64,000 bases of DNA, taken from Eonycteris spelaea. Its lineage: Eukaryota; Chordata; Mammalia; Chiroptera; Pteropodidae. The translations under genes were made by a program, and so were the position numbers. Positions 1 through 11,394 of this stretch are shown here, piece after piece. A model generated the notes under the pieces. That model was not told the DNA's origin and ran no database searches. It was given only the letters and a program-made list of their open reading frames with translations. The first letter of the stretch is position 1. Every line of letters begins with the position of its first letter. The stretch covers positions 6,386,001 through 6,450,000 of the forward strand of contig PUFA01000006.1 in the NCBI GenBank assembly GCA_003508835.1, written 5' to 3'.

Positions 1-489
1 TTCATGTGTGGGATTAGGGGCGTAGTGTTTTTAGAAAGCTGCCGTGTGATACTGGTGTTCAGCCAGAGTTGAGCGCCCCTGGTGAGACCTGAGAAGAGAA
101 CAGTGGGCAGATCCCCGCTAGGCAGAGCTTTGGACGCCCGCTGCAGCATCAGAATGGTGCCTTCCGTGAGTCCTTCCCTCCTCTCCGGGGCCACAGCAAG
201 GTGCCCAATCTCTCTGTCTGTGACAGCCTCTGGGTGTCCTAAAGAAAGAACAGAGTCCTCTGCATGGATCCCATCACTGGCCCCAGCTCCCAGCCACTGT
301 CCTCCAGGTGACACTCGTGTGCCACTGTCACCTAAAACATGGGACACAGTAGGAGCTACTCAGTGTCCAGCCAGAATATCAGGTCATGAGTTGTTCCCAT
401 CATCTTGGGAAACTGTCCTCCTGCCCGCACTGGACTCTGAACGTGGGAAGGGATTGCATCACCCTAACAACACGGAAAAATCCCCCCAA
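1..489. other. Unassigned unique sequence
   Basis: I see no repeat family, domain-bearing frame or regulatory cluster here. The 140-codon open frame across 82-504 is of low-complexity composition and matches no protein I know, so it is not called as a gene. Confidence 0.5.
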
Positions 490-705
490 ATTACAGAACA
501 ATAATAGCTACCATTTGTTTAATACTTCTGTGTACCGGAGACTCAGTTGGTTGCTTTACATGTATGATCTTATTTAATCTTTACTATAATAAAGGTAGTA
601 ATTATCGTTTTGCAGATAAGAATACTGTGGCTCAGAGTCATTGAATAACCATCCTAAGGTCATACAGCTGGAAAGAAATAGAGGCAGGCTTTGAATCCAT
701 GTCTT
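490..705 (-). mobile_element. MIR SINE, reverse orientation
   Basis: Diverged MIR, an ancient tRNA-derived SINE shared by all mammals. The order of landmarks is that of the reverse complement: an 'aataatagctaccatttg' start, 'gatcttatttaatcttt', 'ttttgcagataagaat' and 'aaggtcatacagctgg', the MIR core. No coding capacity. Confidence 0.85.
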
Positions 706-1434
706 CCTCTTGACCACAACTCTAAACTGCCCACAGAATCTTCATAAAGCAACAGAGTCCGGCTGCCTATGTGGAATCCTTTCAGTGATATTAAGAGGAT
801 GGGAGCTTCGAAGTCTCCACATTCCTTCAGAATCCTGTGAGGAGATGAAGTGTCCCTACTTACTGGAACAACTTGTCTATATAGACCTATTACCTACACC
901 CAGGGGCATGTCATTTGACTCGTTGTGATCCCTGTGGAATGATCAGAGACCATGGGCTTACATCAAACCTGAAAGCAGAATTTGGATAATACGATGAGAA
1001 GCTCAGTGATGGTAGACCCCTAGAACCTGCCCGCTTCAGCTCCTCTCATTACACATGGGTAACCTAGACCAAGAGGAGGAAAGAGGCTTTCCAGTGCCAC
1101 AGAGCTACTGAAAGCAGAAGAGGCAATGGATTTCATCTCACGTATCAACTCTTACTGCTTGGTTGGCTTTGAGCATCGTGCTGAGATGAATTCCGAAGCC
1201 GCATCTGGGTTCAGAGGGAAGGAATGCTGTATGTAGTTAACTGGCATGACCACCATGGCTTCAGAAAGAAGTAATGGTAGCAAACATGCCAGGTAACACC
1301 AACCCTCAGGTCTGACTGCAAGTCTAGTGCCCAGCAGGTGCAAGCATTCTATTCAATTATGAAACATTCTAGAAAATTCTATTCTATGAAATTGTGAAAC
1401 AAATGTATCTCAAAATGTCTCAGTGGTTGTCTTA
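706..1434. other. Unassigned unique sequence
   Basis: No repeat family recognised and no convincing open frame. The short frames at 710-928 and 1152-1343 have no recognisable domain. Confidence 0.45.
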
Positions 1435-2230
1435 GGCATAGTACATTTGGTTGCCAAGACTAGAAACCCACTCAAGTTAGTTTAAGTAAAGGAGAATTGA
1501 TTGTCAGGATGTGGTAGCTGATCTAATAGACCCTCAAGGATAGGAAACAGTGCATCCAGCCCACAAGAGCCCCAGAATTGGAACTGTATGTATCCTTAGG
1601 GACAGACACCAGTCTCTTTATCTCTTAAAGACACGTGTGCCAGAAACTACCAGCTGCCTATACAATAGCTACTCCCCTTCTATATAATAGCTACTACCCT
1701 TCTTCCTCACCAGCAGAGCATAGAGTTTGTTCAGAAATCAGGCAATATTGAGTCCAGCCCAAAAAATGTATCATGACTGGTCTAAACCAGTCTCAATAAT
1801 CTTACTCCCCTTTACCAGTGGTTGGTTTATCCCAGTTCTAGGAAGTAACATGGAAAGAAAAGTCTGAAGGGAATTCAATGAAAGAAAAAGACACAAGGAG
1901 AAGCTATCCCTCCCTGCCTGCCTTAGGTGTGGCCACATGAGGTTGTTGTCATGTGATTGGTCCAGATTGGTCAGGTGCTTACTCCTTGTCCAACCATCTG
2001 TGAGCAGGTGTGGATCAGCTGCTAACACCATCTTGGCAAGACAAGAGAAGACATCACCCACATTCTGAGCATAGCAGAGTGAAAAGTAGGAAGAAACCTG
2101 AGAATTTTGAGCTACCAAATACACCTTCCTGTTTTGCCCCACTTTCTTGTATCCCTGTTCAGTGAGATAATAAATGGGCATATTGTTTAAACTTTTTTGT
2201 TGTTGGATGTCCTGCTTCTTGACACTAAAA
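1435..2230 (+). mobile_element. Old interspersed repeat, family not assigned
   Basis: Resembles the element at 50240-50640: a 'cactcaagttagtttaagt' segment followed by 'ggagaattgattgtcagg' and, further on, a 'gattggtccagattgg' segment. These are landmarks of a widespread old mammalian repeat whose name I cannot give safely. The 198-codon reverse-strand frame over it has no recognised domain and is not called a gene. Confidence 0.4.
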
Positions 2231-2254
2231 CATCCCTTATAATTTATTTTATCC

Positions 2255-2375
2255 TCTCTACACCCCAATGTCCTCATCTGTAAAATGTGGGTAAGAATTG
2301 TTCTAAGTATTAAAGGAGATAACGTACGTAAATCACTTAGCACAGTACCTTGAACAATTGTTAGCACCCTTTACT
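2255..2375 (+). mobile_element. MIR fragment, forward
   Basis: Contains the 3' half of MIR: 'tcctcatctgtaaaatg', 'attaaaggagataacgta', 'cttagcacagtaccttg' and 'attgttagcaccc', in consensus order. The 5' tRNA-like half is absent. Confidence 0.8.
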
Positions 2376-2394
2376 GTTAGAAATCATTTATTCT

Positions 2395-2948
2395 ACCTGT
2401 CTCCAATATGACCACCACCAAGTACTTCCCTATCCTTTACCACTCACATTTCCCCATCTAGAAGTGAAGTCTATTCCTCCCTCCCCTTAAATCTAAGCTG
2501 GCCTACAACAGCTTGGAGCAATGGAGTAGTGTAGGAGTGATACTGTGCCAGTTCAAGATCTAGCCTGTAAGAAGATCAACAGTGTTTGCTTCCCTTCTCT
2601 TCAGACACCTGCATTTAGGACATTCCACTTGGAACCCAGCCACCACATGGTGAGAACCCAAGCCACACTGAGAGGTCACCTGTAGGTACGCCAGGAAACA
2701 ATCCCAGCAGAGCTCTTGGCCTAAAACCAGCACCAATTGCTATCCAGTGTCAATTGCTAGCTGGTGTGTGCACCATCTTGGACACTCAGCCCAGCTGAGC
2801 TTTCAGATGACACCAGCCCCAGCCACACTCTGATTTGAACGGTGTGAGAGACCCCCAGTGATAACCACTTGGCCAAGTCCAGTCAACAATAAGTTGTTTA
2901 AAGACACTAAGATTAAGTCTGGTCTGTTACACAGCAATAGATAACCAA
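2395..2948 (+). mobile_element. MLT1-type solo LTR (ERVL-MaLR)
   Basis: Shows the usual order of an MLT1 long terminal repeat: 'caccatcttggacactcagc', 'cagctgagctttcagatgac', 'gaacggtgtgagagaccccc', 'aagtccagtcaacaataag' and a terminal 'cacagcaatagataacc'. No internal region follows, so it is a solo LTR. Old and diverged. The exact subfamily was not determined. Confidence 0.8.
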
Positions 2949-2972
2949 AACATTATTAACATTACTATTACT

Positions 2973-3026
<54 letters not shown>
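2973..3026 (+). repeat. (ATG)18 trinucleotide microsatellite
   Basis: Eighteen uninterrupted ATG units (54 bp) directly after the MLT1 LTR end. On the reverse strand they give a run of isoleucine codons, which explains the isoleucine-rich frame at 2927-3121. That frame is an artefact. Confidence 0.98.
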
Positions 3027-4359
3027 TCTTTTTCTTTGTACTCCCCTGTAACTCCTTCTTGCACATGCATGGAGTGCTTCCCAGTTCTACGTGACTTTTC
3101 CATTCTAGTGCCCAATATCATCTTACTGATTTAGTTCCTGTGTCTTAGTTCCAAAAACCTAGGGGGAAAAAACTGATTGGTCAGATCGAGTTAGGTGTTC
3201 CCCCCTGATAAAATCATTTGTGATTAAGAAGGAAGATCACATGCTGCCTAGTGCTGTATGCGAGCAGGAAGGGGAATTCCCTAAGATAGTCTGTAGGTAT
3301 GTAGGAAATAGTGGGTGTCTCTTGCAAGGTATCTCTCAGCTCACTTCTATGCTGGCTTTTTTTCTCAAGCTCCACGCTATGCAACTAAAAGATCTCCAGT
3401 CACTACATCCTCTTGGGTTCAAGTACAATGAAAGAGAACCAGACTCTTCGGGTACCTCCTCCAAAAGTCCTGAACCAGTTTGCAATCAAGGGCAAGAGAT
3501 GCTTTGATCGGGACATCCTGGTCATAGACTCCGCTTGTGAAATTTAGAGCTACTTTTTGCAGAAAGATGGATGGACGTTATAGACTGGTGTTTATTTTAT
3601 GGGTTGGAGGGAATAAATAATAAATTTCCACCATCCTCACCTAATACCAATGGAGATTTCAAGGAACCTCAAGAGGGAGAGAGGGTGTTCTGAGCAATGG
3701 ACATTGTGCTTTGGTCACTGGAAGGCTTAGTCCCTTTGTTAAACAGAGTTCATCTTCACCTCTTGGTCTTAGGCAAACTTCACCAAACTCTCTGATTCTT
3801 CTCTTCTCCAGGCTATAGGTTCTGGCTGTTTCTACCTTTCCTCATGGATCTCTGTCACACTGGGTCATAATTGCCAGGCCAGTCTCCTGCCCCAATAAGA
3901 AGCAGCTGCCAGCTGTGTTACCAATACATTGTCTTCAACTAATTATATCATCAGTAACTTCTCTAGAAATCCACACTGTCCTATTAGAGTCACTTGGGTG
4001 GGAAGTGGAGCAAGTCCCTACTTTCCCAAGCCCTCCCTTATCCTTTGTACTTTTGGCTATTTCTCTTTCCCACGAGGTCCTCTTTCTATTTGCATTCCCA
4101 CCTAGAACTGGTTATAACTGCCTTTCAATGAGGTCAGTTGGAACGTTGTGTCTCTGAAGACTGACAGTTATGTTGCAGGAAACAAACAGGCATCCTCAGC
4201 CCCAGGGTGGCTCTAGCTGGTGGGGAGCAACCACTTTGGGAGAGTGGGGAGAAGTAGGCATCAGAAAACCCCCTAACTCTTGGCCTCAGAGCCATTTGTC
4301 AGAAGCTGACAGTTTCTTCATTGCTGGCCCAAGGCCAGAGGAGTGAGTGGCTTATTTCT
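3027..4359. other. Unassigned sequence
   Basis: No recognised repeat, coding frame with a domain, or RNA gene. Moderately AT-rich with ordinary composition. Confidence 0.45.
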
Positions 4360-4520
4360 GTTGCATTACAGTTTGCGTCCATATGCAAACCAGAGGGCTG
4401 CGTCTATAAATAAGATATTATAGTTAAATCAATATTGATTATTAGGAATTAGTGTTATATTTAAAGCCATAAAACTGAATAAATATTATGGTAAAAGTGT
4501 CCTAAATCTCATGGGCAAAA
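4360..4520. promoter_or_regulatory. Candidate conserved non-coding element
   Basis: An AT-rich, non-repetitive block with packed transcription-factor-like words. It has an octamer-like ATATGCAAAC at 4381-4390, a consensus MEF2 word CTATAAATAA at 4404-4413, and a 14-bp palindrome AATCAATATTGATT at 4427-4440 carrying two Onecut/CUX-type ATCAAT half sites. No open frame crosses it. Enhancer function is inferred only from composition and motif density. Confidence 0.4.
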
Positions 4521-4794
4521 TCACTGCACAAAGCAGAGACTTGGGCCTTAAATTGACGGAACCTTGACCCCATTTCCCCACCCTGAAAAGGGACTACCAA
4601 GCAGATGCTGTCCCTGGTAGGGACAAGGAAAAGGCAATTTGGGGACAGGAGATGTCCTCCAACACATTTCCAGTCACATTTTTGGCTTTATTTGAACCTG
4701 TGTCACATGTTAGTTGGTATATTCTCAGCTGATTCACATAACTGAGTAGAAAGGCAGTTTATTCACAATAATGACAGTTGTACTCACTAAGTTT
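4521..4794. other. Unassigned sequence
   Basis: No feature recognised between the motif-rich block and the L1 fragment. Confidence 0.4.
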
Positions 4795-4900
4795 ATTTTT
4801 CTAAAAAACCTTTTCCTGATTAAAAAGTTGTTTATTTTTGTTAGAGAAACTGATAAGACAAGATAAGCAAAAAGAAGAAAATAAAATCCACTCAGAATCC

Positions 4901-4952
<52 letters not shown>

Positions 4953-5165
4953 TCCTTCTCTCTATATAAATTTTAAGTAAGTTTGGAATAGCCAGGCTGT
5001 TTTGCAAGCTGGACAGATCCTATTATATGTACCAAAATTTATTTAATCAATGCCTTATTATTATATGGGTTGCTTCCAGTTGTAATTACTTTTAAGTTCT
5101 GTTCATTCATTTTACAAGTAGAACTAAAAGGTGCTTATCTTTAGGAAATAAGCCTTTATGTTTCC
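4795..5165 (-). mobile_element. L1 3'-end fragment, reverse orientation
   Basis: Antisense L1 3'-region text, with the landmarks 'aattgtttatttttg'-like AT-rich sequence, 'tgtaccaaaatttattt', 'aatcaatgccttatta' and 'ggttgcttccagttg'. These correspond to the old-L1 terminal region that recurs at 47650-49570. Interrupted by a (CT)n tract. No ORF2 domain remains. Confidence 0.7.
4906..4948 (+). repeat. (CT)21 microsatellite
   Basis: About 43 bp of uninterrupted CT dinucleotides inside the antisense L1 fragment. Confidence 0.98.
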
Positions 5166-5864
5166 CAGTTGACTAAGAGGAATGAATCCTGAAACTGGAA
5201 CAAAGCACTGTGTCCAGTGGAACACGGGAAGTCACTGCGTTCCGGTTGCGATACGCACCTTAGTGTGGACAGAGCAGAAGCACACGGCGACTGGCTCCCT
5301 GGAAACGTCTGTAAGGCCTCTTACCTTGGTCTCTGCCACATGTCTCCTTCCCTGGCAGAGTCTGGAGTCGCTCGAGGCCCTGCACTGACCCATAACTGAA
5401 CTCAGTCTGAAGAATTTGGGGGTGTCTTCCTCATTAGTGAGCACTCATTGCACAGAGTCGTGTCAGAAGTAATTTCCCAGGTCCACTACCCAGTGCTCAT
5501 CGCCAACTATGCCCATAAAGTCATTTCCTTCATCTCTTTGAGGGACTGTAGGGAGACATGACCTAAAGTTGGCCAGTCAGTCACTGTCTCCCAGGACTCT
5601 GAATCATAAGAAATTGCCCTAGGATCACGGGGCCATTTGGAGGTTAATTTCAACAGCAGCAGAAACAGCCGTGGCATCAGCAATCATGTCCTCTCCCATC
5701 CGCTGTCACTGAGAACCGGTTTCTCAGCTTCCTGCTTCCTGAATCTCAGGCTTCCAGAGTCTCCTTCGTTCCTGTCTTTCCCAGGCCTGGTCTCCCAGCC
5801 TCCTTTTGATTAGTTGTGTGACTTAATTCTGTTGCTTCCCCACAAGAATCTTAACTGAAACCTA
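5166..5864. other. Unassigned sequence
   Basis: No repeat or gene recognised. Three overlapping frames near 5182-5444 read on both strands, which is typical of chance frames. Confidence 0.4.
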
Positions 5865-6108
5865 CCTCCTCTCCATTCTACTCACCCATTTTCAAGGCTC
5901 AGGTCAAATGTCACCTCCTCTCTGAAGCCTTCCCCAGGTGCCCTAAAGGTAATAATATTATGTTTCTACTTCATTTCTACAACCCTTTATCACAATTCTT
6001 ACAGGGCTTATTTTCTCCCGTTTGGTCATTTTTAACCTGACTCAGAGCCAGTTTTGTGTCTTACAGGTAACCATAGGAGCTTGCTGAATGAATGAATGAA
6101 TGAATGAA
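5865..6108 (+). mobile_element. L2 LINE 3' end
   Basis: Contains L2 landmarks 'aaggctcaggtcaaatgtca', 'cctcctctctgaagccttcc' and the terminal (TGAA)n tail. The tail has expanded to about six TGAA units (6085-6108). Only the last quarter kilobase of the 3' region remains. Confidence 0.85.
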
Positions 6109-7484
6109 CTCAATATCTATGAGAATAGAATAATAGACTTTGTGTTCAACCATCAACTAATTAACTGATGTTAAAAGAGACACTGGATATTGTTCAGCAT
6201 TAATTCAAATGAAAAATAACAAGCATTTCCATCTGCAGCTGTGAACAATGAAGTCGTCCTGGTAGGTTGGGAACATGGACATAACTTGTAGCTGTTTCCA
6301 GTGTTTTTTATTTGCATTCAGCATTGTCAGACTCAACTATGCCTCAGGTCCCTCTGTGATTCTACATCAGGCATCACAAACTAGCCACTGCAGCCAAATA
6401 TCCTGTAGCTTTGTTTGGCTCACACTTTGTTTGGAATTTTTGGTTAATCGACTTAATTGTCAATATTTCACATTCAGGAGATTCTGGATCTCTGACTGTT
6501 CTTGAACACTCAGAAGATCTGACAACACCAGGTCAACTTCCTACAGGTCAACAACCTGCTGGAGCTAAGCAGTGGCTATTCCCCACCCTGACTCTCACTC
6601 TTCGTGTGAAACATAAGCTGTCCACAGTCTCCCAAAGCCCACTTCGCTTAGCATCTGTCTGAGCCCTGAAGACATTACTACCCTTGGTCTCTTCACTGAG
6701 GTTGGTCATTAGAGGTAGAAAGATGGCTGAACAGAGCGTTGTAGAAGGGGATGTCCTTCTGTTGACAACAGTTTCTAGAGTATCATAGTCAGTCATAGTC
6801 AGGAAATGCATATTTAGAAGATTCTAGAAGACTAACCTCGTCATTTGCATGCCCACCTTCCCCCATGGAGTACTCACCTGCTTCTGTGAAGCTAAAACAA
6901 AGCTCTCTTTTCCCTTTGAGCCTCCAGAGTCACAAGTCCATCCTTCCCAACAGTCCAGAGAAGGGAATTCTGACACCCAGAGTCTCCAAAGTTCAAAAAA
7001 GAAGCTAGTTGAGGTCATGCCTTTTTATTCTGCCACATGGGATGTAAACCACAGCCCAGTGGCACCACAGGACTCGTCAGCCTTCAAGGCCATGTGGCAA
7101 GCATCTCCCTCCACTTACCTGGCTAAGACAGTGCAACAAGGATGAGGGCTGAAGGCTCTCCCTGATTGTTCCCAGGACGAAGCTCAGATGGGGATGGGAA
7201 AATGGGAATAAGCCTGGTTGGGCTCAACCGGTGGCTCAGTTCATGATCAGAGCCCACCCAGGAGGCTCAACCCAAGCCAGGCTGCCCCCAGGCAAGACAA
7301 GTCTGACCCTCAGCTTCTCTCTGAGTTAGTGTTGTCAGAGTAGGAGGAAGGGAAGGAGTTGGAATTATTCTGCAAGGGCCTCTCTTTTCTCTGTAACAGA
7401 GGCACAGGGAGGGAGAAGGGTGAGGTCTTGAGGTACATCCTAGCTTCCTCTTTCTCTCACCTCCCATATCTGATGCATCTGCAA
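6109..7484. other. Unassigned sequence
   Basis: No repeat named with confidence. Frames at 6275-6505, 6411-6662, 6548-6811 and 6849-7145 overlap each other on both strands without domains and are taken as chance frames. Confidence 0.4.
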
Positions 7485-8185
7485 GCCTGGTGGCTCTACC
7501 TCCAAAACAAATCTTGGCTCTACCACACCTCTTTCTGTCCATTTCTACCACCCTCATCCCAGCCACACTGTTGCAATGGCCTCCTACGCAAATCTCTGCT
7601 TTCACACTTCACGTCATGCAACCCATTCTCAACACAACAGCCAGAGTTAGCTTTCTAAATTATAAATCAGATGTCATTTGCTTAAAACCCTCCCTAAGGT
7701 TTCTCACCACCCTTAGAATAAAATTTATTTTCTGTCATGGCCTATAAGACCCAGTATGCTATGACCTTCACCTACCTCTTGAAATGCATTTCCTACTTGT
7801 CTTCCCCAAACTCACCACACTCTAGTTACTATGGTTCTTTTTGTTTCTTGAACCCAGGTCCTCCCTCTGGTTGGAACACTCACACATTTTTGTATGGCTG
7901 TTCCTTTTTGTCATCCAGGTCTCAACTCAAATGTCACCTCCTCAGAGAATACCTTCTAACCCTCAATCTAAAGGCGTTCACCTCTGGTGACTTTCATTTA
8001 CATCACCCAATTTAATTTTTTTCACAGGACTAGCATTATCTAAAATTATCTTGTGTAAGTATGTGCTTTCTTGTCTCCTGCGGGCATCCACCTACTAAGA
8101 ATCTAAGCCAATGTCTGTCTTGTTTGAGTCTGCTTCCCCCAGCAGCACATAGTAATATTCAATAAACAGTTGTTGAATTCATTAA
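7485..8185 (+). mobile_element. L2 LINE, 3' half kilobase
   Basis: Nearly collinear with L2 from 'ggctctacctccaaaacaaa' through 'atggcctataagaccc', 'ggtctcaactcaaatgtcac', 'cctcctcagagaatacctt' and the terminal 'ttcaataaacagttgttg'. It lacks the reverse-transcriptase domain. Confidence 0.9.
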
Positions 8186-8289
8186 CTAGTTAATTATCCG
8201 ATGAGAGGTGATAGGGCATAAACTAAGGCAGTAGCATCCAGCCCGAGATGGAGAGAATATATGAGGTATTTAAGAATGAGAATCAACGT
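8186..8289. other. Short unassigned gap
   Basis: Separates two L2 fragments in opposite orientation; nothing recognised. Confidence 0.4.
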
Positions 8290-8905
8290 GGCCAGTTCTA
8301 AATAAGACATGTGATGGCAAAAGCCTCAGGCTCCAACAGCTTGGTGGGTGGTGAAATAACTCATCAATACTGGTGATTTATGGAGAGAAGTAGGTTTGAA
8401 GGGAATAATAATAAATTCATCATTGGTAAGTTGATTTGAAGTATCCAGGTGATGTCCAGTTATACACACATTGTAGAGTCCAGGAAGGAGATTCAGGCAG
8501 CTGGTTGAGATTTGGGGGAAATCATGGGTGGTAGGTAAGTGGTAGGTAGTTGGAGCTGACCCTGATGCAATAAGAGGAGGACCTAGAATGAAACCCCAGG
8601 CAACTCAAAATTTAACCGGGCAGACAAAGCAGAAGCAGAATAGGCTCCTGAGAAGGATGTCTGAAGAGGTTGGGAGTGGGGGGCAGGAAACTGTTGCTAG
8701 GGTGAAACCTTTTGAGGAGAAGGGAGTGGTTAACAGTTTTAAAGGCAAGAGAGATCCTGAAGATATAGGCTGGAATGCACTGCGCTTGCAATTTGGGGAT
8801 CGTGAGGGGCCCCCTTAGAGCAGTTTCAGTGGCAGGCTCTGGATGGACGCCAGATTAGAGTGGATTGAGGAGTGAACGGGAAGGAAGAATATGGAGACAA
8901 AGATA
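8290..8905 (-). mobile_element. L2 LINE, reverse-transcriptase region, antisense
   Basis: Reverse-orientation L2 text covering the central ORF2 segment. Landmarks are 'tccaggaaggagattcagg'-type text, 'gagtggttaacagttttaaa' and 'agagcagtttcagtgg'. Frames are broken and no intact domain is left. The 76-codon forward frame at 8588-8818 lies on the antisense strand of the element and is not a gene. Confidence 0.75.
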
Positions 8906-9374
8906 GAGTAGAAACTCAATCAACTTGATTTTGAATGTCAGGTCAAGGATATGGAAATAGCCAGGTAAGACAAAGGGCCAAAGAACAATTTTTAATTAGA
9001 AAAGACTGACATATATGTAGCCCAAAACTTTGACATCTGTAATGTGGTTTAAGATCTTTCCCAAAGGGCTGTTAACAATTATGCAAATCACTGACTGAAG
9101 TGTGTTCTAGTTACTCTCAATACTTGTGATAGGAATGAATGTTGATACTGTCCAAGAAAAGAAGCCCCTGAGCCAGGTACCAAATTCCTCCACCAATACA
9201 GAGAGTAAGAGGAGCAGATGTCTGTGAGGAAAAAGTAACAAGTGGTGTTGCAAATAATATAATCCTCAGCGTCTTGGAGGGGCAGAAGGTGATGCAGGGC
9301 TCTGCTCTAATGGTCTTTGAATTCCCCAGCCTGGTGCTGGTAAACAGAAGCTGAGCAAAACAATGTAATAATAA
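8906..9374. other. Unassigned sequence
   Basis: No repeat or gene recognised. Confidence 0.4.
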
Positions 9375-9522
9375 CAACAAAAAGACACATGTCTGGAACT
9401 GTTATCTGGATCCCGCTTCCAGCTTTATCACCAATGATGTGACCCCTCTTCGGGCCTCAGTTTTCCCATCTGTGTTTTAGTGACATTGACCTAGACCTTC
9501 TCTGAGAACCTACCACCTCTGA
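9375..9522 (+). mobile_element. MIR fragment, forward
   Basis: Shows 'gggcctcagttttcccatct', the conserved MIR 'cctcagtttcctcatctgt' word, preceded by a weak copy of the MIR 'gtgtgaccttgg' core. Confidence 0.7.
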
Positions 9523-9524
9523 CA

Positions 9525-9745
9525 CTATCTCTGAAATCCCAGTCTGCTGTTTTCTACCCGTATGACCTTGATCGAGTTTCTTACCTTTTCTTTGCCATGT
9601 TTTCCTGATTTTTAAAACTGTTAATCATCCCATCCCCTAGAGTCATTATGAGGGTAAAATGAAGATTAACATGTACAATGTCCTTAGAATAGTGCCAGGG
9701 ACCTCGAAGAGCATGGTGTAGGCATTGGCTAATATTACGGTAGCC
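9525..9745 (+). mobile_element. MIR, forward, near full length
   Basis: Landmarks in order: 'tatgaccttgatcgagtttc', 'gagtcattatgagggtaaaa', 'ccttagaatagtgccaggga' and 'tggctaatatta'. It follows the previous MIR head to tail. Confidence 0.8.
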
Positions 9746-9829
9746 ACTCAGTCCAAAAGAGGCCCCTAAGTGAGTAGGTGAAAGCTGCTGGTCTCATTTT
9801 GAAGGGCAGGAGAGAGGAAACTCTAGAAT

Positions 9830-10020
9830 AGGGGCTGGCAAAGTTCTGTAAAGAACTAAATAGTAAATATTTTAGGCTTTGTGGCCTATCTGGTCTCTGT
9901 CACAACTACTCCATTGGAAAAACAGCCACACATAGCGTGTAAACAAATGGGTGTGACAGTTTTCCAATAAAACTTTATTTACAAAAATAGGCCATGGGCC
10001 AGATTTTCAGACTGCTATTC
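9830..10020 (+). mobile_element. Non-autonomous hAT-Charlie element
   Basis: Reads 'ggggctggcaaagttctgta', 'tagtaaatattttaggcttt', 'ccaataaaactttatttaca' and ends 'ttcagactgctat'. This is the structure of a well-known MER-class hAT MITE. The MER number was not assigned. No transposase. Confidence 0.85.
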
Positions 10021-10179
10021 TCAAACAAGGGACCCTGGAAAGAAGGGATGGTGAGTTTTCCTCTGGTCAATAGAACTAAGAATTTTCATACGTCCAAACC
10101 CAGGCCAGAGGTCTGACCCCTCCTGGCTGCGGACTCACCAAGAAAGTAAAGCTTCCAACTCACAGAACAAGCAAATAAT
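10021..10179. other. Unassigned gap
   Basis: Nothing recognised. Confidence 0.4.
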
Positions 10180-10560
10180 AAACGAGTTTTGAAAATAATT
10201 AAAATTGAAAATTGATTGTCTGGGCCAGAGCAGATTTATGCAAAGGGCCCCTGCTCCACGGGGAGTGGAAAGAGGGTTTCTAAGCTCTGTGTTGAACAAG
10301 CTAAGCATTTTTTCAGATTATTCCCAGCATAATATGCCAAAGGGAATAGGCTCCATTTATTATTTCCTTTAAAAAATCAATGAGCTGAAACATTCCCTCT
10401 AGACCTATAATATTTATTTCAATGTTCTGTCAATAAATATAACAAGGTTAGCTTTCTATCAGTTTAGTTGGAAGAATCATTTGAGGGAAGTTCTATTTGT
10501 TAAGCTCGATTACAGAAAGCAATCAATAGGGGAAAATTCCCTGGTCACTATAGGCAAGAA
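10180..10560. promoter_or_regulatory. Candidate conserved non-coding element
   Basis: A 380-bp AT-rich unique block without repeats or frames. It carries an octamer-like TATGCAAAG (10237-10245), forkhead-like TATTTAT (10411-10417) facing ATAAATA (10433-10439), and a Onecut-like AATCAATA (10521-10528). The character resembles vertebrate developmental enhancers. Constraint itself is not visible from one sequence. Confidence 0.4.
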
Positions 10561-10689
10561 ATATAGAGCTCAGAGGAGCCATCTCAGGAAGGAGATTGAT
10601 GCCACTGCCCCATAATCCCTCCCTTCTTCCCCAGAGGTAGGAGATGTGGGTGCAACATTGAGTTACAGAGTGTCAGGTGGCAATAGGCC
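10561..10689. other. Unassigned gap
   Basis: Nothing recognised. Confidence 0.4.
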
Positions 10690-10805
10690 CATTTGGTGTT
10701 GATAGGGAAACTGAGGCCCAGAGACAGAAAAGGAATTATTCAGAACCATGGAGTAACAGAATCTAAATTAAAATCTAGATACTCTAATCTCAGAAGATTT
10801 CTCCC
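10690..10805 (-). mobile_element. MIR fragment, reverse
   Basis: Contains 'gggaaactgaggcccagaga', the most conserved MIR word in reverse orientation, then a worn core. Confidence 0.8.
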
Positions 10806-11169
10806 AGGTCTCAAGTTGTTTGGTTGACTCAGGTAGGACAGCGGGATACAGAGACTCATGGAGAAAAAATGTTTTTCTCTGTCATTTGAATTCGCCTCCC
10901 CTGAATAGGGCTTTCCAAGTGATGAATAAAGGTAGGAAGGCTCAGAAGTGTATTGAAAGGACAGGGCAGAAATATTCCCTCTGTGACTTGAAGATTCCTG
11001 GGAACTTGGAGATTTAGAGGAAATGTTTTACCATTTTGCCTCACCCTCCAACACACTCACACATCCCTGGCTGAGTTGGCCAGTATGTCTTCTCTTCTAA
11101 AACTTGAGTCTTGCCTTTGGCATTGCGGCTGGGCTGGGTGGACCCACTTAGCTATACCTGAGCCTTCCA
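10806..11169. other. Unassigned sequence
   Basis: No repeat named. The frames at 10820-11017 and 10856-11056 overlap on opposite strands. Confidence 0.4.
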
Positions 11170-11394
11170 CAAGATGAGTCATGGGAAACACGGACTTAGG
11201 GTCAGAAGACTTGACGAGTTGGCTCAGCTTCACCATATTCTTGCCTGAGTGAAGTAGTTTCACCTCTCCAAGCTTCTCTTTCCCATGTGTAGAATGGGAA
11301 TAATAATGATGACGCCTTATTCATAAGGTAGAGGAGTATAGGAAATACATGATATTACTGGACAGATCAAAATAATGATTAATGTTATTGATTG
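11170..11394 (+). mobile_element. MIR, forward
   Basis: Shows a worn core followed by 'cacctctccaagcttctctt', 'tagaatgggaataataatga' and the 'attaatgttattgatt' tail in MIR order. Confidence 0.75.

Noticed and set aside
1771..2367. 198-codon reverse frame
   Set aside because: Overlies an old interspersed repeat and a MIR. No recognisable protein.
2927..3121. Reverse frame with a long isoleucine run, resembling a membrane protein
   Set aside because: Translation of the (ATG)18 microsatellite.
7205..7265. 'ggtggctcagttcatgatca', reminiscent of a tRNA-derived SINE start
   Set aside because: Too short, with no A/B box spacing and no tail. It does not extend on either side.
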